Below, in pieces: positions 10,151 through 17,782 of a DNA stretch of 64,000 nt. The stretch is from assembly GCF_016907255.1 (NCBI RefSeq), contig NZ_JAFBBQ010000001.1, positions 1,612,001 to 1,676,000 of the forward strand, in the 5' to 3' direction. The notes under the pieces were generated by a model. It did no database searches and had not been told where the DNA came from. It saw nothing but the letters and a program-made list of their open reading frames with translations. The stretch comes from Microbacterium keratanolyticum. Lineage in GTDB: Bacteria > Actinomycetota > Actinomycetes > Actinomycetales > Microbacteriaceae. A program made the position numbers and the translations under genes. The number at the start of each line of letters is the position of its first letter. Position 1 is the first letter of the stretch.

Positions 10151-10199
10151 CCCGTTTTCGGGCGTTGAGCGGGGCGCGAGGCGCCTCGCTCAACGCCCG
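10151..10199 (+). other. Two competing stem-loops between dnaJ and hspR
   Basis: CCCG-TTTT-CGGG (10151-10162) shares its right arm with a larger stem whose perfect 13-bp arms are 10159-10171 and 10187-10199. The two structures are mutually exclusive. The large stem is not followed by a T-run. It may be an mRNA-processing or partial-termination element that lowers hspR relative to the chaperones. Confidence 0.6.
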
Positions 10200-10218
10200 T
10201 ACCCAGGAGGTGATCTGA

Positions 10219-10650
10219 ATGGCTGATGCGCGCATGAACGCGGACACTCCGGTCTTCGCGATCGCCGTCGCCGCAGAGCTTGCCGGCATGCACCCGCAGA
10301 CGCTGCGCCAGTACGACCGCATCGGTCTCGTGGTGCCGGGCCGCACTCGCGGCGGCTCTCGCCGCTACTCCACGCGCAACATCGAGCAGCTGCGCGAGGT
10401 CGCGCAGCTCTCTGCAGAGGGCATGAGTCTGCCCGCGATCGCGCGACTTCTCGACCTGGAGGACGAGGTGCGGATGCTCCGGCACCGCGTCGCCGAGCTC
10501 GAGGGTGCCCTTCGTGTGGAACGCGAAAGCCGCCCGGGCGTTCGTGTGTTCGCCGCCGGTTCCACCGGGCAGGTCACGCCGGTGCCATCCGGGCGCCGGA
10601 TCCGCCGTTCGACCGAGGTTGTGCTCTGGAGTCCCCGCGCGGGCGGCTAG
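10219..10650 (+). CDS. hspR: Heat-shock repressor HspR (MerR family)
   Basis: Transcriptional repressor of the dnaK operon and clpB that uses DnaK as co-repressor in Streptomyces and Mycobacterium. 143 residues with the MerR helix-turn-helix at about 13-75 (AAELAGMHPQTLRQYDRIGL, then GGSRRYSTRNI) and a short coiled coil (LDLEDEVRMLRHRVAELEGA). Start ATG 10219 with CAGGAGGTGATC upstream, a very strong ribosome-binding site. It is the last gene of the operon, and its probable targets are the three HAIR sites at 6531, 6582 and 51140. Confidence 0.95.
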   Translation: MADARMNADTPVFAIAVAAELAGMHPQTLRQYDRIGLVVPGRTRGGSRRYSTRNIEQLREVAQLSAEGMSLPAIARLLDLEDEVRMLRHRVAELEGALRVERESRPGVRVFAAGSTGQVTPVPSGRRIRRSTEVVLWSPRAGG

Positions 10651-10672
10651 CTCGCTTCCGGGCCCAGCGCGG

Positions 10673-10690
10673 TATCGTTGCGACACCATG
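10673..10690 (+). promoter_or_regulatory. Leaderless-type promoter (-10 TATCGT) of the amine oxidase gene
   Basis: TATCGT at 10673-10678 ends 9 bases before the ATG at 10688, and no ribosome-binding site lies between. Transcription would start at or within a base or two of the start codon. The same geometry recurs at many genes in this window. Confidence 0.6.
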
Positions 10691-12061
10691 AGGATGACGC
10701 GGCGCACTCTGCTGATCGGTGCCGGAGCCGGGTTCGTGGGGGTTCTTCTGGCCTCCTGCACACCCGAGCCGGTGCCGACGCCCACGCGTACCCCGTCGCC
10801 CTCCCCGCAGCCGACGGGCGACACTATCGTGCCGCTCGCTTTCGCGCGCAGCGCCTGGACGACCGATCCCTTCTCTCTCGGAGCCGCCAGCTTCACGCCC
10901 GTCGGCGTGCAGAAGAGCGTCCGGGGGAGCCTCGCGCAACCCGTCGTCGACCGGGTCTTCTTCGCCGGAGAGGCGACCGATGACGAGCAGTCGGGAACGC
11001 TCGAGGCTGCGCTCCGTTCAGGGCGCCGTGCCGCCGCAGAGGTGCGCGACGCGTCCGGACCGGGCGAGCGCATCGCGGTCATCGGCGCCGGGTTGGCCGG
11101 AGCCGCCGCGGTGTCGATTCTGGCCGGCACTGATCGTGAGGTGACCGTCTTCGAGGCGCGCGAGCGCGTCGGTGGCCGCATCATGTCTCACGTCGACGAG
11201 AAGGAGTGGCCGTTCCCGGCCCAGCTCGGCGGATGGCTGCACAGTGCGCAGGACGCCGAGTGGATCGAGCAGCTGAACTCCCTCGGCATCCGCAGCGCGG
11301 TCCTCGCCTCGTCGGCCTGGCGTTCGAGGGAAGGCGTCGTCGACCCCGTATCCACGGAGACGGTCGCGTCGGCGGTGGTCACAGCCCAGGAGCTGCCGAG
11401 CGACGTCTCGCTGGCTCAGGCGCTGTCCGACGCCGGGTCCGATCTGGAAGATCCGGCACTCGCGGCGCTCCTCGCGGCGGTCGCAGCGGCAGCGGGAGCG
11501 GATGCTGACGAGCTGTCGTCGTGGTTCCCGCCATCTCTTCCGGCAGCCGAGCCGATCGCGCCCCTCGCCGATCTCGACGCCGTCGTCCGCGATCTGCTCG
11601 GCGACGTGCGGGTCAGTCTGTCGTCACCGATCGCCCGCATCGTCTACGACGACGCAGGTGTGAGTCTGGCGATGGCGACGGGGGAGTCCCTGTCCTTCGA
11701 TCGGGTGATCGTCACCGCTCCCCTCGGCGTGCTGCAGAGCGAGGGCATCGAGTTCTCGCCCGCGCTGCCTTTTGGCCATCGCGGTGCGATCGCGGCGCTG
11801 GGCATGGGCCGCATCGAGACGGTGTGGTTGCGGTTCGAGGAGCCGCTTGTCGAGAGCGAGGCGGAGATCTGGCATGTCGTCGGCGGAGATGCTCTGATCC
11901 GCACGTGGATGAACCTGGCCCCGGCCACGGGGGAGGCTGTGCTCGTCGGCGTGGTCGGCGGCGCCGCTGCCGAAGAGTTCGCGGCTCTCGATGATGACGG
12001 CGTCCTTGAGGCGGCGATTGCCTCTCTCGCCCCGTTCATGCAGGCCGACGCACCCGGCTGA
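10688..12061 (+). CDS. Flavin amine oxidase-like lipoprotein with circularly permuted domain order
   Basis: FAD-dependent oxidase/dehydrogenase of the monoamine oxidase superfamily, 457 residues, exported. The N-terminus has a twin-Arg and lipoprotein signal (TRRTLLIGAGAGFVG, lipobox LASC with Cys24) and a Pro/Thr-rich linker to about 45. The segment normally found at the C-terminus of the family, W-TTDPFSLGAASF then VFFAGEATDDEQSGTLEAAL, comes first (about 57-118). It is followed by the normally N-terminal Rossmann loop IAVIGAGLAG (129-138) and FEARERVGGRI. The protein ends in the strand that normally precedes the DPFS block (NLAPATGEAVLVGVVGG, then EAAIASLAPFM). Everything needed for FAD binding is present, so activity is plausible. 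Its substrate is unknown. The 3' end overlaps the convergent Pr6Pr gene by 26 bases. Confidence 0.85.
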   Translation: MRMTRRTLLIGAGAGFVGVLLASCTPEPVPTPTRTPSPSPQPTGDTIVPLAFARSAWTTDPFSLGAASFTPVGVQKSVRGSLAQPVVDRVFFAGEATDDEQSGTLEAALRSGRRAAAEVRDASGPGERIAVIGAGLAGAAAVSILAGTDREVTVFEARERVGGRIMSHVDEKEWPFPAQLGGWLHSAQDAEWIEQLNSLGIRSAVLASSAWRSREGVVDPVSTETVASAVVTAQELPSDVSLAQALSDAGSDLEDPALAALLAAVAAAAGADADELSSWFPPSLPAAEPIAPLADLDAVVRDLLGDVRVSLSSPIARIVYDDAGVSLAMATGESLSFDRVIVTAPLGVLQSEGIEFSPALPFGHRGAIAALGMGRIETVWLRFEEPLVESEAEIWHVVGGDALIRTWMNLAPATGEAVLVGVVGGAAAEEFAALDDDGVLEAAIASLAPFMQADAPG

Positions 12062-12701
12062 TCACGACGAGGACCGTGGCGACGACGGCGAAGATCAGAA
12101 GTGCGAGGGCGCTCGTCAACGCGAACTCCGCAGGCCCGGAGACCTGTCGTGGGTCGAGGAAGTAGTACGGGTACCAACCGACGCGAGGCCCGCGCCACAG
12201 CGTGACGACGCCCCAAGCGATAGGGAATGTCAGGGACGAGGGGACCACCCACCACGGGACCCCGCGGTGTCCCGGTGTGAGGACCCAGGCGATGGCGGTG
12301 CACGCTGGCAGCCAGAAGTGCAGCAGATGATCGGACCAGGGGACGTCAACGCGGATGCCGCGGAGTCCTGCCTGCCAGACGATCAGCGCGAAGGCGAGCC
12401 CTGCTGTGATCGTCCACGTGAGCACGAGCGCGAGGGCTACGGTGAACCACCGCGGGTCGACCGGGCGGAGGAAGGCGAGAAGCGCCCCCAGGGTGAGCAC
12501 TGCGACCAGTGCGAGGTTCGACTGCACTGTCAGGTAGGCGAAGAAGTTGTCTCCCGCGATGCTGCGCGAGCTCAATCCCCAGAACAGTCGGTGGACGAGT
12601 GCGATCACGCAGACGACCGCGGCGGCCAGACGCAGCGCACCGAAGATCGTCCGAGCCTTCACAAGCCGTCTGCTCTCCTCTCTGCGCGGAGTCCGCGCCA
12701 T
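12036..12701 (-). CDS. Pr6Pr-type integral membrane protein
   Basis: 221-residue membrane protein with about six helices and the family phrases NFFAYLTVQSNLALVAV (second helix), WSDHLLHFWLPACTAI and GPRVGWYPYYFLDPRQVSG. It is found widely in Microbacteriaceae. No biochemical role is established. The start ATG at 12701 has a -10 box TAGACT (minus strand, 12713-12708) 6 bases upstream and no ribosome-binding site, so it is probably leaderless. Its 3' end overlaps the amine oxidase gene tail-to-tail by 26 bases. Confidence 0.8.
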   Translation of the reverse strand: MARTPRREESRRLVKARTIFGALRLAAAVVCVIALVHRLFWGLSSRSIAGDNFFAYLTVQSNLALVAVLTLGALLAFLRPVDPRWFTVALALVLTWTITAGLAFALIVWQAGLRGIRVDVPWSDHLLHFWLPACTAIAWVLTPGHRGVPWWVVPSSLTFPIAWGVVTLWRGPRVGWYPYYFLDPRQVSGPAEFALTSALALLIFAVVATVLVVISRVRRPA

Positions 12702-12832
12702 CCGGCGAGTCTACGGAGTTGCGACCTCAGGCGGGCTTCGCCGCGAACGCATTCTCGTCGATCGAGCCCCGCGAGCAGGGTGAGTGCGACAACCGCGACG
12801 GCGCGTTCTGCTGCGCAAGCAGGCGGGGCCTT

Positions 12833-12876
12833 GCATTTCGCGCTCCTGCCTGTGGACAACCGGTGGCACGAAATGC
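12833..12876. promoter_or_regulatory. 8-bp inverted repeat upstream of the gntR promoter
   Basis: GCATTTCG (12833-12840) and CGAAATGC (12869-12876) are exact complements with a 28-base spacer that includes CAACCGGT. The site sits just upstream of the gntR -10 box and may bind a second regulator or form a loop. The region 12702-12884 holds no convincing gene. Confidence 0.4.
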
Positions 12877-12884
12877 GGAGTGTG

Positions 12885-12906
12885 TATCCTGTCAACAGTT
12901 AACAGG
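12885..12906 (+). promoter_or_regulatory. gntR -10 box and operator-like site
   Basis: The -10 box TATCCT (12885-12890) is followed directly by GTCAACAGTTAACAGG. GTCAAC and GTTAAC are both parts of the perfect palindrome upstream of the transporter operon (13612-13635). GntR regulation of its own gene is inferred. Confidence 0.65.
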
Positions 12907-12918
12907 AGGGGTGTTCTC

Positions 12919-13587
12919 GTGAGCCAGGGTGTCAAGCGCGGAGAATCATTGGGCGCGCAGGTGGCGCGTGTGCTGCGCCAGCGCATTGTTCGCGGAGACC
13001 TCGCCCCCGGCGATCGCCTGACCGAGGAAGGGCTGGCTGAGGAGTTCGAGGTCAGCCGTGGTCCCGTGCGCGACGCGATCACCCAGCTCGCGTTCGAGAA
13101 GCTCATCGAGGTGCAGAAGCCCCGCGGCATCTACATCGTCGGCCTCACCGATGACGATGTCGACCAGCTCTACAGTCTGCGCTCGGCTCTGGAGCAGCTC
13201 GCGATGTCCCGCGCCATGCGCGTTGACGACGAGGATCGCTGGCAGGCGATGACGGGTGCGGTCGAGCGGATGGAGGAGGCGGCGGCATCCGGGAATCATG
13301 AGGCGTTCGCCGCAGCCGACCTCGATTTTCACTCCCAGATCTACGTGCTGGCGGACCATCCGCGCCTGGAGGGCGCGTGGAATCAGTACCTTCCGACGTT
13401 CACGGCACTGCTCGAGGTCACGATCAACCATGACCACGATCTGACGGAGTCCTCGCACGACCACGTGCTGCTCATGAACATCATGCGCGGCGGAGACGTC
13501 GGCGTCGCTGCTGACGTGCTGGCGGCTCACCTGGATGGCGCGCGGCACCGCATGATGCTGGAGCTCGCCGCGCGACGCGCGGAGTAG
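12919..13587 (+). CDS. GntR-family (FadR/FCD subfamily) transcriptional regulator
   Basis: 222-residue regulator. The winged helix-turn-helix is at about 8-75 (LRQRIVRGDLAPGDRLTEEG, then FEVSRGPVRDAITQL). An FCD ligand-binding domain follows, with the metal-binding pattern D-x3-H (DLDFHSQIY) and two later His in the C-terminal helices (SSHDHVLLMNIM, LAAHLDGARH). Start GTG 12919 with AGGAGG at 12904-12909; the upstream frame extension to 12784 is not conserved. It sits immediately before the transporter-catabolic operon it probably represses. The ligand is likely the transported compound or its product. Confidence 0.9.
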   Translation: MSQGVKRGESLGAQVARVLRQRIVRGDLAPGDRLTEEGLAEEFEVSRGPVRDAITQLAFEKLIEVQKPRGIYIVGLTDDDVDQLYSLRSALEQLAMSRAMRVDDEDRWQAMTGAVERMEEAAASGNHEAFAAADLDFHSQIYVLADHPRLEGAWNQYLPTFTALLEVTINHDHDLTESSHDHVLLMNIMRGGDVGVAADVLAAHLDGARHRMMLELAARRAE

Positions 13588-13593
13588 ACGGAA

Positions 13594-13644
13594 GTGTTGA
13601 CGGACACCCATGTGTTGACTGTTAACAGTCAACACTGCTACGGT
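13594..13644 (+). promoter_or_regulatory. Operator and promoter of the tripartite transporter operon
   Basis: A perfect 24-bp palindrome at 13612-13635 is centred on GTTAAC. It contains the -35 box TTGACT (13615-13620) and fills most of the 18-base spacer before the -10 box TACGGT (13639-13644). The half-site GTGTTGAC is repeated at 13594-13601, 18 bases upstream. A repressor bound here would occlude the promoter. Confidence 0.85.
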
Positions 13645-13688
13645 CGGTGAATCGACAACAGGGTCGATCCACCCACCAAGGAGCAAAG

Positions 13689-14660
13689 ATGCCCCGCATG
13701 CGCATCACCCGCGCGGCAGCCGCCATCGCCGCGATCACAGCAACCGCGCTCATCCTTTCTGCGTGCACGAAGGTCGAAGAGGCACCCGAAGAAGCCGCCC
13801 CGACCTTCCCCGAGAAGGACATCCGCCTCATCATCCAGGCGAACCCGGGCGGTGGCTCCGACCTCTCGTCCCGCGCGCTCGCCACGGAGCTCGAGAGCAT
13901 CCTCGGCGTGAGCGTCATTCCCGAGAACATGCCCGGCGCCGCTGGTGCGCTCGCCATGGAGTACGTCGGCTCGCAGGACCCTGATGGCTACGTCATCGGC
14001 TTCGGCCCCGTCGAGATCGCCATGCTCAACACCACGCAGGGCGCGAACGTCCTGCCGGAGAACTACGACCTGCTCGGCCAGATCATGCTCGCCCCTGGCG
14101 TCATCACGGTCGGCGCGAACAGCGGTATCGACAGCCTCGAGGCGCTCGTCGCCCAGGCGAAGGCTGGCGCGGTCACCGTCGCCAACTCGGGCGCAGGGAG
14201 CATCTGGGAGGCCGCGACCCTCGGCCTCGGCCAGGCCACCAAGGCGACCTTCACCCCCGTGGCTTACGACGGCGGCGCGACCGCGGTCAGCGCCGCAGCA
14301 TCGGGAGAGACCGTCGCGGCCGTCTCCGGCCTCGGTGAGGCTCTCGCGCAGGGCGAAGCCGTGCGCATCCTCGCGGTCATGCACGACGAGCGTCACCCGA
14401 ACGCGAAGGACGTGCCGACCGTCAAGGAAGAGATCGGCACCGAGGTGCTGTTCGGCGGCTGGGGCGGCATCTACTCCGCCAAGGGTCTGCCGGACGACGT
14501 GAAGGCCGTTCTCGAATCGGCCATCGAGGAGGCTGTCGCCAGCGACGGCTACCAGGACTTCCAGGCCTCCGCCGGAAACCTGGTCGTCTACCGCGACTCG
14601 GCGCAGTTCACCACCTTCGTGAACGAGCAGTTCGGCGTCTTCAAGGACCTGCTGGGCTAA
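13689..14660 (+). CDS. Tripartite tricarboxylate transporter substrate-binding lipoprotein (TctC/Bug family)
   Basis: Extracytoplasmic binding component of a sodium- or proton-driven TTT carrier. 323 residues: lipoprotein signal with lipobox LSAC (Cys near 23), then the Bug fold. The conserved phrases are FPEKDIRLIIQANPGGGSD and ENMPGAAGALAMEYV, and GAITV-type loop residues contact the ligand's carboxylate in the family. The ATG at 13689 follows AAGGAG. First gene of an operon that continues through tctB, tctA, an aldolase, two kinases and an isomerase. Bug ligands include citrate, aromatic acids and sugar acids, so the ligand here is open. Confidence 0.93.
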   Translation: MPRMRITRAAAAIAAITATALILSACTKVEEAPEEAAPTFPEKDIRLIIQANPGGGSDLSSRALATELESILGVSVIPENMPGAAGALAMEYVGSQDPDGYVIGFGPVEIAMLNTTQGANVLPENYDLLGQIMLAPGVITVGANSGIDSLEALVAQAKAGAVTVANSGAGSIWEAATLGLGQATKATFTPVAYDGGATAVSAAASGETVAAVSGLGEALAQGEAVRILAVMHDERHPNAKDVPTVKEEIGTEVLFGGWGGIYSAKGLPDDVKAVLESAIEEAVASDGYQDFQASAGNLVVYRDSAQFTTFVNEQFGVFKDLLG

Positions 14661-14666
14661 GACCCT

Positions 14667-14699
14667 GATGGGGTCGGGGCGTACAGCCCCGACCCCATC
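14667..14699 (+). other. 14-bp stem-loop between tctC and tctB
   Basis: Perfect 14-bp arms (14667-14680 and 14686-14699) with the loop GTACA, directly after the tctC stop and without a T-run. Such intercistronic stems usually protect the binding-protein mRNA and keep its level above that of the membrane subunits. Confidence 0.75.
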
Positions 14700-14714
14700 C
14701 CGGGAAGGAACACC

Positions 14715-15242
14715 ATGTCCACCGTCGAAGAGATCGAACAAGACGAGTACCAGGGTGCACCCGCATCGCGGACGCTGGAGATCGTCTTCGCCATCGTCGC
14801 CCTCGCGTTCGCCGCCGGGTACACCGTGCTCACGACACAGATCCCTCTGCGCCGTGAAGCCGCGCCCGGGCAGCTCGATGCCCGATTCTGGCCGATGATC
14901 ATCGGAATCACCGCCATCGTCGCCGCCATCGCCCTTCTGGCAATCGCCATCACCCGTCCCGCGCCCTCGCGCGAGGAGATCGAGCGGATCCAGCCTGGCG
15001 GCGTCCGCCGGGTCGCGATCACCCTCGCCATCGTCGCGGCCTTCATCGCCGCGTGGTCGCTGTCGACCGTCGTGCTCTTCGGCTACCGCTTCGAGGTCTT
15101 CCCCTTCGCATCCGCGCTGCTCATGGCCGCGCTCATGTTTGCCTACGGTCACCGCCGCTGGATCAGCCTCGTCATCTACTCCGTCTCCGTCGCGGCGTTC
15201 GTCTACGTCATCTTCGGAATGCTCCTGAGGATTCCCCTGTGA
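14715..15242 (+). CDS. Tripartite tricarboxylate transporter small membrane subunit (TctB)
   Basis: 175-residue membrane protein with four helices (near 22-42, 58-80, 99-120 and 128-170), matching the small subunit of TTT carriers. DARFWPMIIG before helix 2 is typical of the TctB domain. ATG 14715 follows GGAAGGAACACC. The stop overlaps the start of tctA (GTGA, 15239-15242), so the two are translationally coupled. Confidence 0.88.
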   Translation: MSTVEEIEQDEYQGAPASRTLEIVFAIVALAFAAGYTVLTTQIPLRREAAPGQLDARFWPMIIGITAIVAAIALLAIAITRPAPSREEIERIQPGGVRRVAITLAIVAAFIAAWSLSTVVLFGYRFEVFPFASALLMAALMFAYGHRRWISLVIYSVSVAAFVYVIFGMLLRIPL

Positions 15243-16891
15243 ACCCCTTCATCGACGGGATCAGCTCCCTCCTCGACGTCTCGATGCTGCTGTACATGGG
15301 CGTGGGCCTCGTGCTCGGCTTCATGGTCGGCGCCTTCCCCGGCATCACCGCGACGATGGCCGTCGCGCTCGCCGCCGGCTTCACGATGACCCTCGAGCCC
15401 GTGCAGGGCCTGGCGGTCATGCTCACGATCTACGTCGCCGCGAACTTCGGCGACCGGGTGCCCTCGATCCTCATCAACACCCCGGGCACCCCTGCCTCGA
15501 TCGCGACGACCCTTGACGGCTATCCCATGGCCAAGCAGGGACGCGCCGGCCTCGCCCTGACGATCTCGGCGATCGTCTCCGCCGTCGGCATTCTCGCCTC
15601 GCTCGTGCTCTTCTCGATCGCCGCCGTGCCGATCGCGAACTTCGCCCGCGACTACTTCAAGTCGCCCGAGCTGTTCGCTCTCGTCGTCTTCGGCATCGCG
15701 ATCATGATCGGCATCTCGTCGAAGTCGATGCTCAAGGGCATCCTGGCCGGTCTCTTCGGCCTCATGCTCGGCACCGTCGGCACCTATGCCGCCACGGGAG
15801 ACAAGCGCTTCACCTTCGGGGTGCTCGAACTGGTCGAAGGCGTTAACTTCATCGCCGTGATCATCGGCCTCTTCGGCATCGCCGAGCTCTTCGACCAGTT
15901 GCTCACGCATCGCGCCTCCCGGCAGCGACCGATCTCGAGCCTGGGTCGCTGGTGGCCGAACCGCTCCGAGCTGAAGCAGAGCGGACGGGCGACCGCCGTC
16001 GGCGGCGCCGTCGGACTCGGCGTCGGCCTCATCCCCGCCGCGGGCGGCGACATCGCCGGCCTCATCGGCTGGGAGCGCGCACGCAAGGCGTCGAAGAAGC
16101 CGCAGCTGTTCGGCAAGGGATCGATCGAGGGCGTCGCCGCCGCCGACACGGCCTCCAGTGCGACGCTCGGCGGATCGCTGACGACCACGATGGCTCTCGG
16201 CATCCCCGGTGACTCGGTCATGGCCGTCATGATCGGCTCGATGATCATCTGGGGCATCACTCCGGGACCCACGCTGTTCACCAACCGCCCGGACCTGGTG
16301 GTCTCGATCGTCGGCATCATGCTGATCGCGACGCTCCTGTCGCTCGTGTTGAGCCTCGTCCGTATGAAGGGCATGGTCAAGCTGCTCGATGTTCCTCCGC
16401 AGTACCTGTGGAGCGGCATCCTGATCTTCTGCGTCATCGGCACCTACGCGACCTCGAACAGCATCTCGACGGTCATCACGATGCTCGTCTTCGGTGTCGT
16501 GGGTGTGCTGCTCAAGCGGATGGCGGTGCCTGCGGGCCCCGTCGTGCTGGGCCTGCTGCTCGGTCCGCTGGCCGAGGAGAACCTCGCGCGCACCATGGCG
16601 ATCCTGCCGACGCGTCCGTTCTTCGAGGTCGTGAGCCCCATCGCGATCGTCCTCCTGGCTCTCGCGGTGCTGTCGATCGTCATGCCGGCGATCCGGGCGG
16701 CCCGCAAGCCCCGCGACCAGCGCGCTGCGTTCGAGGACTCGGTGCTCGGCACCGACAGCATCACGCAGATCACGAAAGCGCACGACGAGCTCGCGGCGCA
16801 GCCGGATCTGCTCACCTCGACAGTGCGCACCCCCACCCCAGAACCCCGCCGTCGCCTCCCGCGCCGGAACTCGAAGGAGAACAAGAAGTGA
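15239..16891 (+). CDS. Tripartite tricarboxylate transporter large permease subunit (TctA)
   Basis: The main translocation subunit, 550 residues, about 11-12 membrane helices. The two family signature regions are present: GAFPGITATMAVALAAGFT near residues 31-49, and GDIAGLIGWERAR with ALGIPGDSVMAVMIGSM in the second half. The C-terminal 60 residues are a hydrophilic, basic tail. GTG 15239 overlaps the tctB stop. The much longer frame starting at 15053 lies inside tctB. Its own stop overlaps the next start (GTGA, 16888-16891). Confidence 0.93.
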   Translation: MNPFIDGISSLLDVSMLLYMGVGLVLGFMVGAFPGITATMAVALAAGFTMTLEPVQGLAVMLTIYVAANFGDRVPSILINTPGTPASIATTLDGYPMAKQGRAGLALTISAIVSAVGILASLVLFSIAAVPIANFARDYFKSPELFALVVFGIAIMIGISSKSMLKGILAGLFGLMLGTVGTYAATGDKRFTFGVLELVEGVNFIAVIIGLFGIAELFDQLLTHRASRQRPISSLGRWWPNRSELKQSGRATAVGGAVGLGVGLIPAAGGDIAGLIGWERARKASKKPQLFGKGSIEGVAAADTASSATLGGSLTTTMALGIPGDSVMAVMIGSMIIWGITPGPTLFTNRPDLVVSIVGIMLIATLLSLVLSLVRMKGMVKLLDVPPQYLWSGILIFCVIGTYATSNSISTVITMLVFGVVGVLLKRMAVPAGPVVLGLLLGPLAEENLARTMAILPTRPFFEVVSPIAIVLLALAVLSIVMPAIRAARKPRDQRAAFEDSVLGTDSITQITKAHDELAAQPDLLTSTVRTPTPEPRRRLPRRNSKENKK

Positions 16892-17757
16892 CCCGCTACG
16901 ACATCCTCACCGCGATCCCCACGGCGTTCGGCCGCGACGGCTCGCTCGATCTCGACGGGTCGCGCTCCATCTTCCGATTCGTGGCGCAGTCGGGCAACGA
17001 AGGCGCCTTCGTCCTCGGTACGACGGGGGAGTTCCCGTCGGTCAACGCGGAGGAGTTCGCAGCCCTCGTCGAGGCCGCGATGGCGGAGCTCGCCGAGGCG
17101 ATGCGGGTCATCGTGCACGTCGGTCAGCCGAGCGCGTACGAGGCCGTGCAGCGAGTGAAGCTTGCGCAGCAGTTCGGGGCGACGGAGTTCGCCGCCCTCA
17201 CCCCCTACTATCTGCCGGCGACGGATGACTCGATCTTCGAGTACTTCCAGGCGGTGTCGGATGCGGTGGCTGACGGGCGCCTCTATGTGTACGTGTACCC
17301 GGCGCGCAGCGGCAACCACGTCACGCCCGACCTGCTCGTTCGCCTGTCGGCTCTGCCGAACGTCGTCGGTGCGAAGGTGAGTGAACTACCGCTGGAGGCG
17401 ATCGCCGAGTACCGTGCCGTGGTTCCGGCCGACTTCGAGCTCTACACCGGAGCGGACCGCGACCTGATCGCGGCCGTCGAGGTGGGCGCGCAGGGCGTCG
17501 TGTCGGGCGTCTCCTCGGTCACGCCCAAGCCGTTCCGTGCACTGGCAGATGCCGGCCGTTCGGGTGATGCCGCCGCGATCGACTCCGCGCAGAAGGCCGT
17601 CGACGAGGTCGTCGCCCTCATCGGCGGCGACATGGCCCGCATGAAGGAGGCCTACCGCGTTCTGGGCGTGACGGATGCGGCCTGCCGCATGGCGATCGCC
17701 GAGCCGAGTGACGAAGCCCGCGCGGACGTCGCCCGCGTTGTCGCGGCGCACCGCTGA
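16888..17757 (+). CDS. DapA/NanA-family (dihydrodipicolinate synthase-like) aldolase
   Basis: Class I aldolase-fold enzyme, 289 residues. GTTGEFPS at 44-51 is the substrate-carboxylate motif, Tyr137 (VYVYPARSG) the catalytic tyrosine, and Lys163 (VVGAKVSE) the Schiff-base lysine. Lysine biosynthesis is unlikely in this context. Members next to transporters and sugar kinases cleave or dehydrate 2-keto-3-deoxy sugar acids or related keto acids. Translationally coupled to tctA by a GTGA overlap. FGGY kinase follows after 25 bases. Confidence 0.88.
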   Translation: MTRYDILTAIPTAFGRDGSLDLDGSRSIFRFVAQSGNEGAFVLGTTGEFPSVNAEEFAALVEAAMAELAEAMRVIVHVGQPSAYEAVQRVKLAQQFGATEFAALTPYYLPATDDSIFEYFQAVSDAVADGRLYVYVYPARSGNHVTPDLLVRLSALPNVVGAKVSELPLEAIAEYRAVVPADFELYTGADRDLIAAVEVGAQGVVSGVSSVTPKPFRALADAGRSGDAAAIDSAQKAVDEVVALIGGDMARMKEAYRVLGVTDAACRMAIAEPSDEARADVARVVAAHR

Positions 17758-17782
17758 ATCCGCTTTCGGCACAGGAGTGCGC

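Noticed and set aside
10159-10199. GTTGAGC...GCTCAAC in the dnaJ-hspR spacer read as a fourth HAIR site
   Set aside because: The spacing is far longer than N7 and the halves belong to a 13-bp RNA stem.
12659-12895. 78-residue minus-strand frame between the Pr6Pr and gntR genes
   Set aside because: Arg-rich shadow with no start signal, overlapping the Pr6Pr gene start and the gntR promoter.
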